The position numbers were made by a program, and so were the translations under genes. Of a stretch of 64,000 nucleotides of DNA, positions 44,975 to 56,823 are shown piece after piece. The stretch covers positions 28,600,282 to 28,664,281 of the forward strand of contig NC_059089.1 of assembly GCF_020497125.1 (NCBI RefSeq). The letters are read 5' to 3'. This stretch comes from Mauremys mutica (lineage: Eukaryota > Chordata > Testudines > Geoemydidae). Each line of letters begins with the position of its first letter. Position 1 is the stretch's first letter. Below the pieces are notes generated by a model. The model worked only from the letters and a program-made list of their open reading frames with translations, did no database searches and was not told the DNA's origin.

Positions 44975-47744
44975 ATAATGTAGTATGGCACTCAGCTACC
45001 ATGGGGATGAACACCACAAAAACACCTAGGGAGATAGACACAGCAGAGTGAGGATGAGGTGTAATTCCCACACTGCAACTTCTTGACTGTATCTCAATGA
45101 TCAGGAACTGCCCTGGAATCAAGTGGCACCTGCTTTCCACGTATTCCCTCTCGACTCTGCCTGCACTGGAACCACAAGAGGAATGTTATGCTGAGCAAGC
45201 ATCTGACATTCAGAAGAGAACAGTCCATCCTGTGCTGTGACTTGGCAATATGGACGCTGTCATTAGTCATTATCACACAGTGACAATGAGAGAGAGATGA
45301 TGCTCAGGTTAGTGGCCCTGCATGACCCCAATAGCAGCTAGCACTGACTATGCAAGATGAAGCATTGTTGGCTGATTGCAAAATAAACTTTGTGGAGGGC
45401 ACATTTTAGAAACTTAAACTCATGAAAATACATGAATAATAAATAAATTAGTCCTCCACTCTTCCTGCCCTCTGCTTTTAGGCAGGGTAGCCATGGTGAG
45501 AAGAGGGGAAAGAAGTTACAGAACAGCAATGAGGATATGATAAAAAATAGAGATGAATTTTTTCTGAGAATGAGAAGTACATTAAATAACCTTCATCTCC
45601 AATAGGATAAGAAATCTAATGCCAGCTTAAGTAACTTAAAAGTTGTTAGCAGTTATATATTACTGGCAACATATTTTACACTAGGCAGCTATGAAAAAAA
45701 GTCATAAAAATGCAATTAAATGTCTGAACTGTTGCTATTTTGGAAATTAAAACAACACACAGTATCCTTGCTGCAGCTTATATTACTTACTTATGACTTG
45801 TGCACAGTTATTTTCACCAGTTTAACCATGCTTCTTTTCCATAAAAATCTGTTGTTAATGGGTCACTGGGGAACTCTGAAAATAACAAGATCTTTAATAA
45901 AAAAATTAATAACAGTGAGAGCAAACTCAATTTAGAAAGGCTGCTTAGAATACATTAAAGGTTCTATTTTGAAAGAAAAATATTTGCACAGAAAAACTCC
46001 ACTGTTTGATTTTCTACACAGCACTGTGCAGCAGGTAAATCAAAACCACTATTCTTCACAAGGAAAAGGGGGAAAGGGGCAGTCTCCAGAAGGGGCACAG
46101 CATATCACTTCTGGAGGTCACTGAAAACACTGCAGTTTGGTCTTGCTGCTACTGAGGTTCTGAAATAAATTATTTCTTGTGATACAGTAATGTACAATAG
46201 TAAGAACTGCCAACTAACAAATCAGTTAAATGTAAATTGTTTTTACATTTAGACTCATCTGGTCATTAAAACTTCTAACGGCAGCACTGCTTTCATCTGC
46301 TTAGGCAGAAAAGTATTCAGCAGTTGATTCATTTGAGGGACCAGCATGCTAGATAAGGGATATTAATTAAGAGACCCTGGAACTAAATCACACAAATGGA
46401 GCATGTTAGTGTATGTTGCTTTCTGGCAGAATGCAGAGTTCTGCATCACTGTGTGTTCAAAAGCTAATGATATGCATTCCCCAGTGCTTAACATATAGAA
46501 TTTGTCATGTATTTGTCAGATCAATGTGTCGGCATGGCCTTCATCTCGCTATACCCTGGAACTAGATTTATAGCTGCCTCACACAACTTTAGAATTTCTG
46601 ACATAAAATCTAGCTGTCAGAATAAGCAAACATAACCCTGCAGGCTATTTTCCTGGTAGGCTGTGCTGTCACCTGTGCTTCCTTTGCTTTGCTTCTCGTT
46701 CTCATGGACAGACTTCTGTTTGCCTAGTAATTCCATCATCCTGTGATGCACACATCAAAGGTTCAATTCCACTTGTGGTTCATGCCACAAAATTCCAAAA
46801 CACTCCCACAATGATGTTAACAATGTTAGCACATGGAAGCAACATGCCCTAGTAGCTATTGATTGTACTATGGAGCCAACTCAAGTAATTTTACCTAGGG
46901 ACATATGAACAGCTCAGTGAAAACTCCTGCCTGATGTACATAAGTGGTCAGAAAAGCAGATGAGAGATTCATACTTATGGCATTTACCTGTGTCTCTACC
47001 CCTGTATGCAGGAGTATGCACTCCATATGACTTCCATCATAGCAGCTTCCTTGTGCTGCTGCCTTTAAATGACTCTTCTAATAAAAATAAACTCTACCTA
47101 AAGAGAAAGAGCTGGTATATTATATTGAAATAGGGTGGTGCCATTCTGTAAACTGAGGGCATGCCCTCCCCGGGACACTGTGTTCAGTCAGCCAATTCCA
47201 TCAATGATATGGCAGAAATGGGGAAGGGGCCAGAGTGCTGAGAGGCCTGGAACGTTCCATGTGAGGAGGATTTAGCAGGTGGGAACACTGAGCTCAGGGC
47301 CAGACTGCGGGTTCCACCTATTCGTGTGGCAAATGTAAAGGCCAAGTCAAATGGCAATAGCTGCACTCAGGGGAGTGCAGAGGCTGCTCCATCACTACAG
47401 CCCTGAGGTGCACAGTGCCCAAAGCAGGGAAAGGGAAGTTGCATCACTGTCCCACCTCCACACACGTATAAGGAACAGGCTGTGCCCTACATTGGGGCAG
47501 TAACAAGTGTCAGGAGTGTGCTGTGTCCCAGGGACGTGTTCTCTGTGCCTCTCAGGTGTGTGACAGCCCATCCTGCCCTCTGCTCTGGGATGGACCTCAA
47601 TAAAGCAATCTAACCCTCAGAGGGGACATCAGAGAGTTGTGTAAAGTAACACATGCTATAGAGAAGCTAAATCACATGTGCCTTCCTCCAATACACCAGG
47701 ACATCCAGAGAAACTGAAAGGCAACTGATCAAAAGAAATACTCT
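44975..47744. other. unique sequence, no gene recognised
   Basis: About 2.8 kb, AT-rich. No exon, RNA gene or bounded repeat is supported. A B-box-like GGTTCAATTCC at about 46760 is isolated and not called. Confidence 0.45.
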
Positions 47745-48080
47745 TTTTCTCTATATATCCTTGATTAACCTATGTAATGTATTGCCATGTGATATCACTG
47801 AGACACTGAGCTTGACAGAACTCAAAAAAGGATTAGACACTTACATGGTTAATAAAAATACCTGCAGTTACAGTAGCTGAGATACAAATTATGCAAAACC
47901 ATCCTGCTTCAGGACATAGGACAAACACCAGCTTCCCCCAGAGGCAAATTATTACCTAATCAGTTACATGTTCTGTACCTTCTTGCATAGCATCTGTTAC
48001 TGGTTTTTGCACGAGGTGGAAGACCAGACTAGATGAACCATTGCTCTGATCAGTGTGGCTGTTCCCATGCCCTGCACATA
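47745..48080 (+). mobile_element. CR1 LINE 3' UTR fragment
   Basis: Sense CR1 3' UTR phrases occur in order: GGATTAGACACTTACATGG, CCTGCTTCAGGACATAGGAC, AGAGGCAAATTATTACCTAA, GAGGTGGAAGACCAGACTAG and TCTGATCAGTGTGGCTGTTC. It is 5' truncated. Confidence 0.8.
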
Positions 48081-48189
48081 GCTAAATCACTGTTTTAAGA
48101 ATTCTGCTGAGTTCCAATTGTAACCCACACACCTCCTGGGTGTGGTGTTCTGTCCTCTCTAGTGGCACTGAGACCACGTAGAGATTAAT

Positions 48190-48310
48190 AAATCTGCTAC
48201 AGCCTTTGATAAGGGCCATGTGGCTTTTGGCTCATGTATTTAGCTCCAGAGGTCCCAGGTTCAATCCCACCCACCGATGTTTGGGGTTTGTTGGTGTTAC
48301 ATAATGAATG
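48190..48310 (+). repeat. possible tRNA-derived SINE head
   Basis: TTGGCTCATGTATTTAGCTC followed by CCCAGGTTCAATCCCACCCA resembles a tRNA A box-arm and B box (GGTTCAATCCC). I see no intact cloverleaf, so a decayed SINE is likelier than a tRNA gene. Confidence 0.4.
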
Positions 48311-49965
48311 CTTAACACCTTGCTATTGGATTGTTTGTTTTAAAGTCAGCCTGTCTGTCTCCAGATTTCTAGACCCATGATTGGATTGGATCATTCAGAT
48401 TCAGTGACCTCTCCAGGGCAGTACAAACATCTGGGAATCTGTTCCATCCTGCTTTTGTCTGTATTCACTTGACTCTGACCGAAAGCATGGCAGGCTTTCA
48501 TGCAGTGTGTATCTCAGAAGCAGCACGCCATAGATATGAAGCCAAAGAACAGCCAGTTTTGGAGATAGCGAGGAAGCCAGGGGGAAAAAGTTGTCTATTT
48601 CACACTCCGAACAACCTTAGCTAGCATTTCTTTAGCAGGCTGTGATAACTGGTGGGATATTGTCACTCACTTCCCAACAGACCATTAATGCTTAATTATT
48701 CTTCTTTGCTGCTGATTCCAACCTAAAATGTCTGGATCTTATTGGGGGTTGATGTGAGCTGACTAAATTTGCCTGCTGCTAAAAATCCTGGAGTCTACAG
48801 AACAAATATGAAATGACCACAAGATGCTGATATAAACAGAGCAAAAGCCCTTGATGGCTTTTCTAGCTCTGAGCCTCACAGCTATTCCCATTGCAGATGC
48901 TGCTGCCTTCCTCAGCATAGAAAATGTAAGTGCGAGGAATATGAGACAGGACCAAGGGCTGGGAAATATCAGTCAGTAGGTCTCTCAGTATGCCCAGAGG
49001 AACCACACAGTATGAGTTCCACTTAGGGAAGTGCTGGAAGCTAAGTCTGCTGCAGGAATAAATCAGTGGCCATTGCGAGGTGAGTAACAGTCTAACTGCT
49101 TTCCCATCGCTCAGCTGTGGTAGGAAACACGAGCAGCTGTAGATGCATTACACCCACTTACAGAGTTTGAAGAAGATTATAAGGGTTTGTTGCCACATTC
49201 TGCATAAGCCACCAAGACTAAGAGTGTAGAACACCTACAGGGCAATCACCACCCTTTGCAAAGTGATGGAGATGCAGCATTCCAAAGGGGCTCCTGCAAC
49301 ACACAAAGGGGAAGAGCCCCACAGAGGGGCTTGAGGATTGATTAATTAATTCACTAAATCTCTCTGGGGCAAATGGAGCCGTTCTGTAAAACGCTAGTTC
49401 AACTTTTAAAAGAAACCCTGTCCAGAGCTCCCATGAATACACTCTAGTGTGCAAGGCAGCATAGACACGAGAGAACATTCATGGACAATGCACCATGCAA
49501 AGGGACATGAAAACAAGTGATAATATGCAGCTGAATAGTGATGGTGGTACTCAAGGGCGACTGTATCTCTGTGGGTGCCTGTGCCCCCACACACTGAGCA
49601 CTCCAGTCTCTCTCTTGTTGGACAGTATTTGTGAATGGAGCTGTATTTATGTTGTAAACCCAGCATTAAATTAAATGAAGTTACCACTCTCAAAAGACAT
49701 TGCCCCTGGGGGTTACTTTTTGTTTGTTTGCTTTACCACAATTCAGCGGTTATGCACCAGCAGGAAAAAAAAAGGGGGGGGGCTGTTTGGTAGAAGAATA
49801 CACAAGTTCCATGTGTGATGAAAACAACTCAGCAAAGGAGGAATTTTCACACATCTGGGCTACTACAGCTCATTTTTATTGTCCCAAATTGAAGGATCTT
49901 GGTGTGGAAGATATTTTAGAAACTAAAACTTCCTCTGCAGAGGTGCTCAAAAAATAACAGGGTTA
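48311..49965. other. unique sequence, no gene recognised
   Basis: No supported feature. Confidence 0.45.
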
Positions 49966-50060
49966 TATTATTATTGTAGGTACCATTTGCATTATTATTT
50001 GTTTCTAGCAACACCCTAACGTGCTAAACACTATACAAATAAAAAAGAGGGAACATTAAT
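49966..50060. mobile_element. SINE tail fragment
   Basis: TATTATTATTGTAGGTACCA and CCTAACGTGCTAAACACTAT followed by ACAAATAAAAAAGA resemble the tail of turtle SINEs of the type seen at 32076. Confidence 0.5.
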
Positions 50061-51491
50061 ACAGGTGATCTAGAGGGGAAACAAGACTGCAGATTCTTGT
50101 TCTGATCTCATGATCCATGAAGCTGCTAAAGATCTGAATCTCAAAACACTAGATGTAATAAGATGCACTTGGTAAGTACTTATACTTACACTACATGATA
50201 GAGCCAGAAAAACATCCACTGTTTTTAAAACTAAAGATTGCTGACAATTTTTATTTAGTCTAGCAGCAGTGAATTCCAAGACCTGGGTCTTTGATAACTG
50301 ATGGCAGCCTCAGTGGATTCAGAGCAGAATGCTGGTACTGACAAAATTAAAAGATTAGAAGATCGTAAGTTATAGAAATGCTCTCTTGCACTCTCTCCGA
50401 AGAGCAATTTTGTGTAACTCAGAACTTTCTTAATACACAGAGAAGTAACTTGGTTAGCTAATGAAACTGACATCTGGTGCTCAGAAAGAGCCAAGAATGT
50501 TATTGTAGGGGTCACAAGGTGAGATGCATAGTCACAGAATAAAATGAACCAGGAGATCACATGTACAGAGTATCACATTTCTGAACATATCCTTGACATC
50601 CTGTCATATACAAATCACCACTATTATAAATGAGTCATAATAGCACTTCCCGTTTTATGCTGTGCTTTAATGTAGATTATTTCTCCAAGGAAATTCCTAC
50701 TTCGAAGAGTCTTGAAGCTGTCCATTTTTAAAACAACGTGTTCAATAACAATGGTAAAAGCTAACAATTTGAACCTCATTACAATGGTCACAAATCACAG
50801 TGTAGCCAGGGCAGTGGCCTCACGTGAGACGACCAGCAAAAACCCAGCCACTTCTTCCTCTGTACATTTGAGGGTAACAGCAGCAGAGGTGATGGGTGGA
50901 ACCCAAAGGGTTTGGTGGTGCAGTTTACAATGTGAGCATTTAGAAGTTTCAGTGCTTCTCCAGTGGCTTTCCACACATATCCAAACCTCTGCATCTGGAT
51001 GTACATGAATGATCAGACACTCCAGTGACGACGAGCACCATGAAAAAGCCAGGCAATAAAGAGAGAAATAATGTCCAGCACTTCCTGGTTTAGTCAGCTC
51101 AGAACAGATTTTTCTTGCTGTGTGTTCTGCTCCTGTTTCCCCTCCCAGCTGAAACCAATGAGTTATAGAGGTACCTGAGAATAAGGGTGAGCAAAACAAT
51201 GCTGCTAAACTAAGGAAAGAGCCAACCAGAACCTTTGACCTTCCCTGCAGCTAAACCCGCCCTGGACTTTTCTGGAGATTTTGGAAAGTTCAGCTATGTT
51301 TCTCCCCTCATCTCTCAGAAGCTTCCTCTGCAGAGATTCCCCAGAGGACACAGCATCCTGGAAAACTTCAAACCTCATGAAGTCTGGAGCTGCTCAGCTA
51401 TGCTGTGCAAGTTTGGGGCACTAAGGCATTGGAGGCCCCTGATATCTGAAACTCAATGCATGGTAGCAAACCCAGAACTGACACTTGCTGT
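50061..51491. other. unique sequence, no gene recognised
   Basis: No supported feature. Overlapping frames of about 100 codons on both strands (50712-51199) lack family motifs. Confidence 0.45.
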
Positions 51492-51499
51492 TGCTGGTT

Positions 51500-51622
51500 G
51501 TAGGGGTCCCAACTCTCCAGGATTGTCCTGGAGTCTCCAGGAATTAAAGATTAATCTTTAATTAAAGATTATGTCATGTAATGAACCTTTCAGGAATACG
51601 TCCAACCAAAACTGGCAACCCT
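51500..51622. mobile_element. small MITE, 123 bp
   Basis: Contains CTCCAGGAATTAAAGATTAA, then ATCTTTAATTAAAGATTATG, and ends AAAACTGGCAACCCT, which pairs with GGGGTCCCAACTCT at the start. tgctggtt flanks both sides (51492-51499 and 51623-51630), an exact 8-bp duplication. Confidence 0.7.
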
Positions 51623-51630
51623 TGCTGGTT

Positions 51631-53460
51631 AGGTGGCTGTGGAGCTGCCATAGAAGGGCACTGCTTCTGCCAGAGGGCAGGGGGAAGCCTACCCACCAGT
51701 AAGGTTTGGAGTTTGGGCAGCTGGTTTGCCTAAGCATTTCCTCATCTGAATGGGAGGGCGGGAGAAATGCCTGGTTCCTCAGCTGCTCCTACCACTGGCA
51801 AATTCTGCTTGTAAACCTTATATACGTGCTGTAAGACTTGGGGGTTCGGCTGACATTTTGGACGAGGTCTTTATTCAGTCATCACAAAACTCTGTGACAG
51901 TGCCTCATCCTTGACTCAGTGGGGCTTCTCAGCTGCCATATCTGTCTATTACATTGAAAAATGTGTGCAAATATCCAGCATTGCTGAACCCATATGTTCA
52001 AAACCACAAGACAGGCCACCAAAAATCAAGATATTTTTAATGTAATAAAGGATGGGTTCTTTGTATTTTCCTTGTGGATTCTGAAGCTTCAAGGGGTCAC
52101 ATTTTTCAAGCTTTTCTCCCCAACTATGAGGATTAGAAACTTATTTTTTTTAAATGAAAGCTAAGAGTCTCACATACACAACTCCATGACCTGTGACTTA
52201 CACAAAAACTCCAGAAGTCAGGAGAATTAGCATCTGAAGCGTCTCATCACTAGTCTAGGTCACTAAAGAGCATGATGGCTACTTGAAATATAGAAAGGGG
52301 CAAAATGTGCATGCACATTATATAATATTTTAAAAATTAGTGTCTGAACAACCTACAAGATATAGATGATTAAATACTACAGAAAATATGTAGTCTATAG
52401 CCACATTGTTCTGTACATGGCAATTTAAATGAGGATTAACAGAACTTCTTGAGATTCTGTTAGTTTATTAGGAATTGCTGTGGGTATTGATAATGGAGTC
52501 TTTCACACCTAGGTAATTGGTTAAATCCATCCCAGTTCAATTGGAACCCCTCTTCCCGGAGGAGTGAATGCCCTATCCAGGGCAGCTGTGTTCCACAGGC
52601 AAAAGGGTGCAAAGTGCAACCCCTGTACTGAGGGGGAAGAATCAGGGGCCATCTGTACATCTGCAACTGCTGCTGCTTCCTGCATGCACCTTCAGAAGCG
52701 AAATACTGTGCACAGCTTGGAAAACGGTGTATATCAGAGAGAGAGAGAGAGAGAGATGTCCATCCAAAGTGCATAGCTGATAGCATTTCAGAGACACTTA
52801 CTGTGCTGAGGGTCTAGGGGTCACTTCCTTTGAATTGCTCATTGGAATTTTGGTTGCATTCTTCATTACTACATAAGGTAAATATGCTTCAGGGTTACCC
52901 GTTGGCATTATGGAAGAAGGATAGTTTTGATTGTGTGTACTTGATACATTAGTTAAGTGGAAGTTGTCAGTTTTTCCCCATTATTGTAGTAGCTAGCATT
53001 GTATCTGAAGTTCCAGACTGTTGCTAGGAATGTTTACCAGAAAGCTATATAAACTGGCTGCATACATTTCGGTCCCAATGCTGCAAGGCCTAAGAGACTG
53101 TCAAGTTCTCACAACCCAAGCCTGTACCATACACAGTGCATTTCAGCCCAAGGTCACCAGGCATAGGATCAACATTCACTAGTACGACCCTCCTACCCAA
53201 AAATGTTTCCAACCTTCACTAGGGTCTTCCTTAAAAAAATACAGTAAAGATGGGTTTAATGTAAAATATGTAAATAAAGTTTTCTGTGCATCTGCCATCT
53301 TTACAGCAGCCCCGCCCCCAATGGAAATCTGCCATGTCACCTGTGACAAAACAGTTTCCTAGAAAATAAAAACATAATCCTGAAAACAGGTTGCAGGAAA
53401 TGAAAGCAGAATACGGACACTAACTCTAGAGCAGTGTTCACATCACAGGACTTGAACTGG
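51631..53460. other. mostly unique sequence with one probable old MITE
   Basis: About 51970-52240 resembles a turtle repeat with CACATTTTTCAAGCTTTTCT and ATGAGGATTAGAAACTTATT followed by AAATGAAAGCTAAGAGTCTC; boundaries are unclear. An (AG)n run lies at 52735-52756. No gene is recognised. Confidence 0.45.
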
Positions 53461-53471
53461 GGTTTGATTGT

Positions 53472-53525
53472 ACATGGCTCAATATTAAAGGGGAGGGAAC
53501 CCTCCCCTTTAATATTGAGCCATGT
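53472..53525. repeat. perfect palindrome with 26-bp arms and 2-base spacer
   Basis: Arms 53472-53497 and 53500-53525 are exact reverse complements (ACATGGCTCAATATTAAAGG... and ...AATATTGAGCCATGT), separated only by AA. An outer GTTTGATTGTA (53462-53472) recurs inverted as TACAATCAAAC (53555-53565), making a nested inverted structure. Confidence 0.95.
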
Positions 53526-53565
53526 GCAGATTACTATGGGGCTTTGATATATCCTACAATCAAAC

Positions 53566-54870
53566 TTCACCTTCTAAAAGACAATTTGCAACCTCTAGCC
53601 AAAGCAGCTCGACAGTGCCAGTAGGTCTGCTCCTCCGAACCCTGTGGCATATGCTGCTCTTAAATCCCAGCTCCCACCTAGCTCCTCTTGCCACTTCAGT
53701 CATTACTGCACTCCTCAGGAAAAGGAGAAAGTGACACAGCAGCAGTGCCCTCCCTGCTGCTTCCTAAGGGGACACACACACAAACGAAATGGGTGCTCCC
53801 TACACTTTTGCTTTCCTTTATGAGCAATAAATGTTGATTAACAAACAATCCTGCTCACTTATTTTTGCATAGTCCATATTATGCTTTCATTTCTAAATTC
53901 AGCACCCAGCTACCATGATAACTGGTGCTATGGAAACCAGTACAAGAAAAAGATTGTATTGACCCCCACGGCTGACACAACAATTGCAATTCTTACATTG
54001 ATTTCCCCTGCAGAATCTGCACACACAGACTCAGTCCCACCCTCATCCCCAAGTGGTACTGTCCACCAGGCGAGGGACAATCCATTACCAGAGCCCCCCA
54101 CCTGCTGACCAGACTTGTTTTGCTGAGTGTGGATCCTACATGTTACCACAGGCAGGACTTGATCCAAGATCCTTGTATAGTGGAGGTAGCAGCTGTACTA
54201 AAAGAGCCCAAGGGGGCTGCCACTACATACTCTGCTTCACATATCTGTCCAATCTTTCTACCCCTCCACCCACCTAGCCCGATCGCTCTGGAGGGAAATA
54301 GCATGAACATCTGTAGAAAGGACTTCTGAGCTGAATATGATGTAAAAATGGACTTTGAGCTCTTAAGTGTGTATAATTAGGGGAAACATACAGTGTGTGC
54401 TGCGAAGCAAGAATAGCAAGCTCCAGTAAGCAGAGGGAGAGCAAGTGTGGTTCAATATCTTTGGAATAAAAAACATCAAAATATAATACCAATGACTGCT
54501 TCTTCACAGACAGATGCTGGAGCGACTCAAGAATGAATCTGGTGAGGTTTTCTCCTCTGTAAGAGCCTCAGTTTTAAGTTCTATAACTTCTACCTAACCA
54601 TGATTTGAACAAAAGTATTTTCACAGAGAAATGGGATAGTTCCTTGTTAGAAATCAGTCCCACAAGAAGACCTATAGTCTGGCCAGAGCAAACACATTTT
54701 CAGTGCACTAGAGTATTCTTCCTGCCTTGGGACTCTTCTGACAGGAACAGAACCAGCGGGCCAGGGACTGAACAGCAAGCCAGAAAAACACAGGATATTT
54801 CTGATAATGGCCTAATAACACTCACCCCACAAGTCTCACACATTCATAGGAGTCATCTTATTTTCTAATT
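53566..54870. other. unique sequence, no gene recognised
   Basis: No repeat family is recognised. Open frames are under 90 codons and unsupported. Confidence 0.45.
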
Positions 54871-55095
54871 TCAGTTTCTCTTTTTGTGGCCCAGTCCTTT
54901 GCAGCCACTGCCATTGTTCAAGAAGAAAGGCCAATGCTTTATCAAAAAGCCTTTCTACCACCTGCCAAAGAGGTGACTGGAAAAGTGCCATTGTTTGACA
55001 TGGAAGAGGGAAACAGAGAACGCCCTTCTATCGGACTGAATAATGAGAGCACAGAATCTACAGGAGACAAGATAAGAGAGCAGCTACTACAGTGA
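54871..55095 (+). CDS. possible terminal exon of unknown gene
   Basis: A good splice-acceptor-like sequence (CTTATTTTCTAATTTCAG) ends at 54870. A frame then runs 74 codons to TGA at 55093-55095. The peptide is hydrophilic and protein-like, containing QEERPMLYQKAFLPPAKEV and later DKIREQLLQ at its C-terminus. No family is recognised and no upstream exon is found nearby. It could equally be a chance frame. Confidence 0.2.
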   Translation, partial: SVSLFVAQSFAATAIVQEERPMLYQKAFLPPAKEVTGKVPLFDMEEGNRERPSIGLNNESTESTGDKIREQLLQ

Positions 55096-55351
55096 TGAAC
55101 GTGATATAAAAGCCTATATAGGATAGACCCCTCCCATACTCTCTGCCTTGGGCCCCACCTGAGAGTACCTGACACTCCATGGATCAAATTCTGCTCTCCA
55201 TTACAAAGGCAGTTTCTTCCTGAACCCCATTAGTTAATAATTGGCTCATGGCTGAAGCATGAGGTTTTATATCTTTCTCTGATCTGATATAACATAACTG
55301 TACATGTTGCATGTCTAACATTTTTTAAAATCCTGCTAAGCAGACTCAAAG

Positions 55352-55930
55352 ATATCTTGTGACAGTGAGTCCCACAGGATGATTAGGGGTAAAAAAGTGT
55401 TTCCTTTTATTAGTTTTATCTGTTCCCTTTTGTTTACATTCCTTTGTTCCTGTATGATGAGCAGGGCCACCCGGGGCGGGGGGTTGCAAATGGGGCAATT
55501 TGCCCAGGACCCACAGGGGCCCCCGAAATTGCTTTGCCCCAGGCCCCCTGAATCCTCTGGGCGCCCCTGATGATGAGAAAGGGTAAATAAGAGCACCCGA
55601 CTGACCTTCTCTAGACCATTCCTTATTTGCCTACACTTATGTCCCCACTTTTCCATCTATCCCCTCAACTAAATAATTTCCATCTCTTCCCATAGGAAAT
55701 CCTTGTCAGGCCTCTGAAAATTTTGTCACCCATCTCTGGACCCACTTCAATTTGTGCTATATCATTTTTGAGATACAGAGACAAGAGTTGAGCACAATAA
55801 CCCTGGTGAGCTCACAAACCCCCAAGTTATAGAACGGCACTGTAATGTTTTCAGTATTATTGTCTACCCATTTTATATGCCCTAGCTCTTTTTGCTACCC
55901 TTTCTCATTAATGCTCTAAGCACACACAAA
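55352..55930 (-). mobile_element. CR1 LINE fragment, antisense, with hAT insertion
   Basis: Antisense CR1 landmarks occur: ATCTTGTGACAGTGAGTCCC, TTCCTTTTATTAGTTTTATC, a ATATCATTTTTGAGATACAG block and TGCCCTAGCTCTTTTTGCTA. The element is interrupted by a 108-bp hAT piece at 55462-55569. Confidence 0.75.
55462..55569. mobile_element. 108-bp hAT element inside CR1
   Basis: The ends CAGGGCCAC and (inverted) CAGGGGCGC, with an exact 8-bp duplication, atgatgag (55454-55461 and 55570-55577). The body has CAATTTGCCC and GGCCCCCGAAATTG palindromic units. It is among the smallest members of the CAGGGSC-ended group in this window. Confidence 0.88.
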
Positions 55931-56510
55931 ACCACTTGAATTCTATACATCTTTATTTACTGTGCTCTCCCTCTGATTATTTTACTGTATCTAGAGAAAC
56001 TTAAACTGATCTATGAACCATCTATACTCTCATATTGGGACAGTATTCTTGCCATTGCCAGCTCATTGTGATCACAAAAGATCAAATTAGGGTAACAACA
56101 ATGATATTGCAATAGATTTGTTCCAGTTCTGTTGTGGTACCGTATATTCAATAATGGAAAAATGGTGACCACTGAATCTTACTGCTGTGGTATCACTATG
56201 TTCAGATTTCTACCAGGAGTGTGTGGCAATGTTTCCAATGCCATAGCAGGCACCCAACGTTCAAAACAACTACCAGTTTGCTAAGAAGTGAAAACATTAC
56301 TGTCTTAGGAGCAAGGGTTTTTCAACATGTATTTGTACTGTTTTCAAGCTTCTTGGAATTTTAATTTCTGTCATTGGCATAGTGAATTTCTTAGTCTTTG
56401 ACTGGCAAAAGCAGTAATCTTGATTGTGCATTTCCTTTACTTTTAAGGCTTGTGCTAGCAGAAACAACATTTAGGAAACCTTGTCTCCAGTGTCTGACAA
56501 AAAAAATTAC
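55931..56510. other. unique sequence, no gene recognised
   Basis: No supported feature between the CR1 and Penelope-like copies. Confidence 0.45.
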
Positions 56511-56524
56511 ACTTATGTTTATGT

Positions 56525-56809
56525 ATCAGAGGGGTAGCTGTGTTAGTCTGGATCTGTAAAAGCATCAAAGAAACTACAAAACCAGTTTCTCCTCCCTTGG
56601 TTTTCACACCTCAACTGCTAGAACACGGCCTCATCCTCCCTGATTGAACTAACCTCATTATCTCTAGCTTGCTTCTTGCTTGCATATATATACCTGCCCC
56701 TGGAAATTTCCACTACATGCATCCGACGAAGTGGGTATTCACCCACGAAAGCTCATGCTCCAAAACGTCTGTTAGTCTATAAGGTGCCACAGGATTCTTT
56801 GATGCTTTT
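56525..56809 (+). mobile_element. Penelope-like element with inverted 3' tail at its 5' side
   Basis: Flanked by an exact 14-bp direct repeat, acttatgtttatgt (56511-56524 and 56810-56823). The first 47 or so bases are the 3' tail in reverse (TATCAGAGGGGTAGCTGTGT...), and the forward part stops at GATGCTTTTAC, exactly where the reversed tail would continue. GTAAAAGCATCAAAG and CTTTGATGCTTTTAC thus form 15-bp inverted ends. The forward body holds a hammerhead-like fold at 56723-56760. It lacks reverse transcriptase sequence. Confidence 0.75.
56723..56760 (+). ncRNA. hammerhead-ribozyme-like motif in Penelope-like element
   Basis: CCGACGA is followed by A, a 6-bp stem II (GTGGGT/ACCCAC) with loop ATTC, then GAAA, a 2-bp stem III (GC/GC, loop TCAT) and TC. 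The layout follows the hammerhead core, but U4 is C and an extra A precedes stem II, so activity is doubtful. Confidence 0.45.
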
Positions 56810-56823
56810 ACTTATGTTTATGT

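Noticed and set aside
48230..48300. tRNA gene
   Set aside because: The B-box-like GGTTCAATCCC is present but no cloverleaf or clean A box can be drawn; a decayed SINE fits better.
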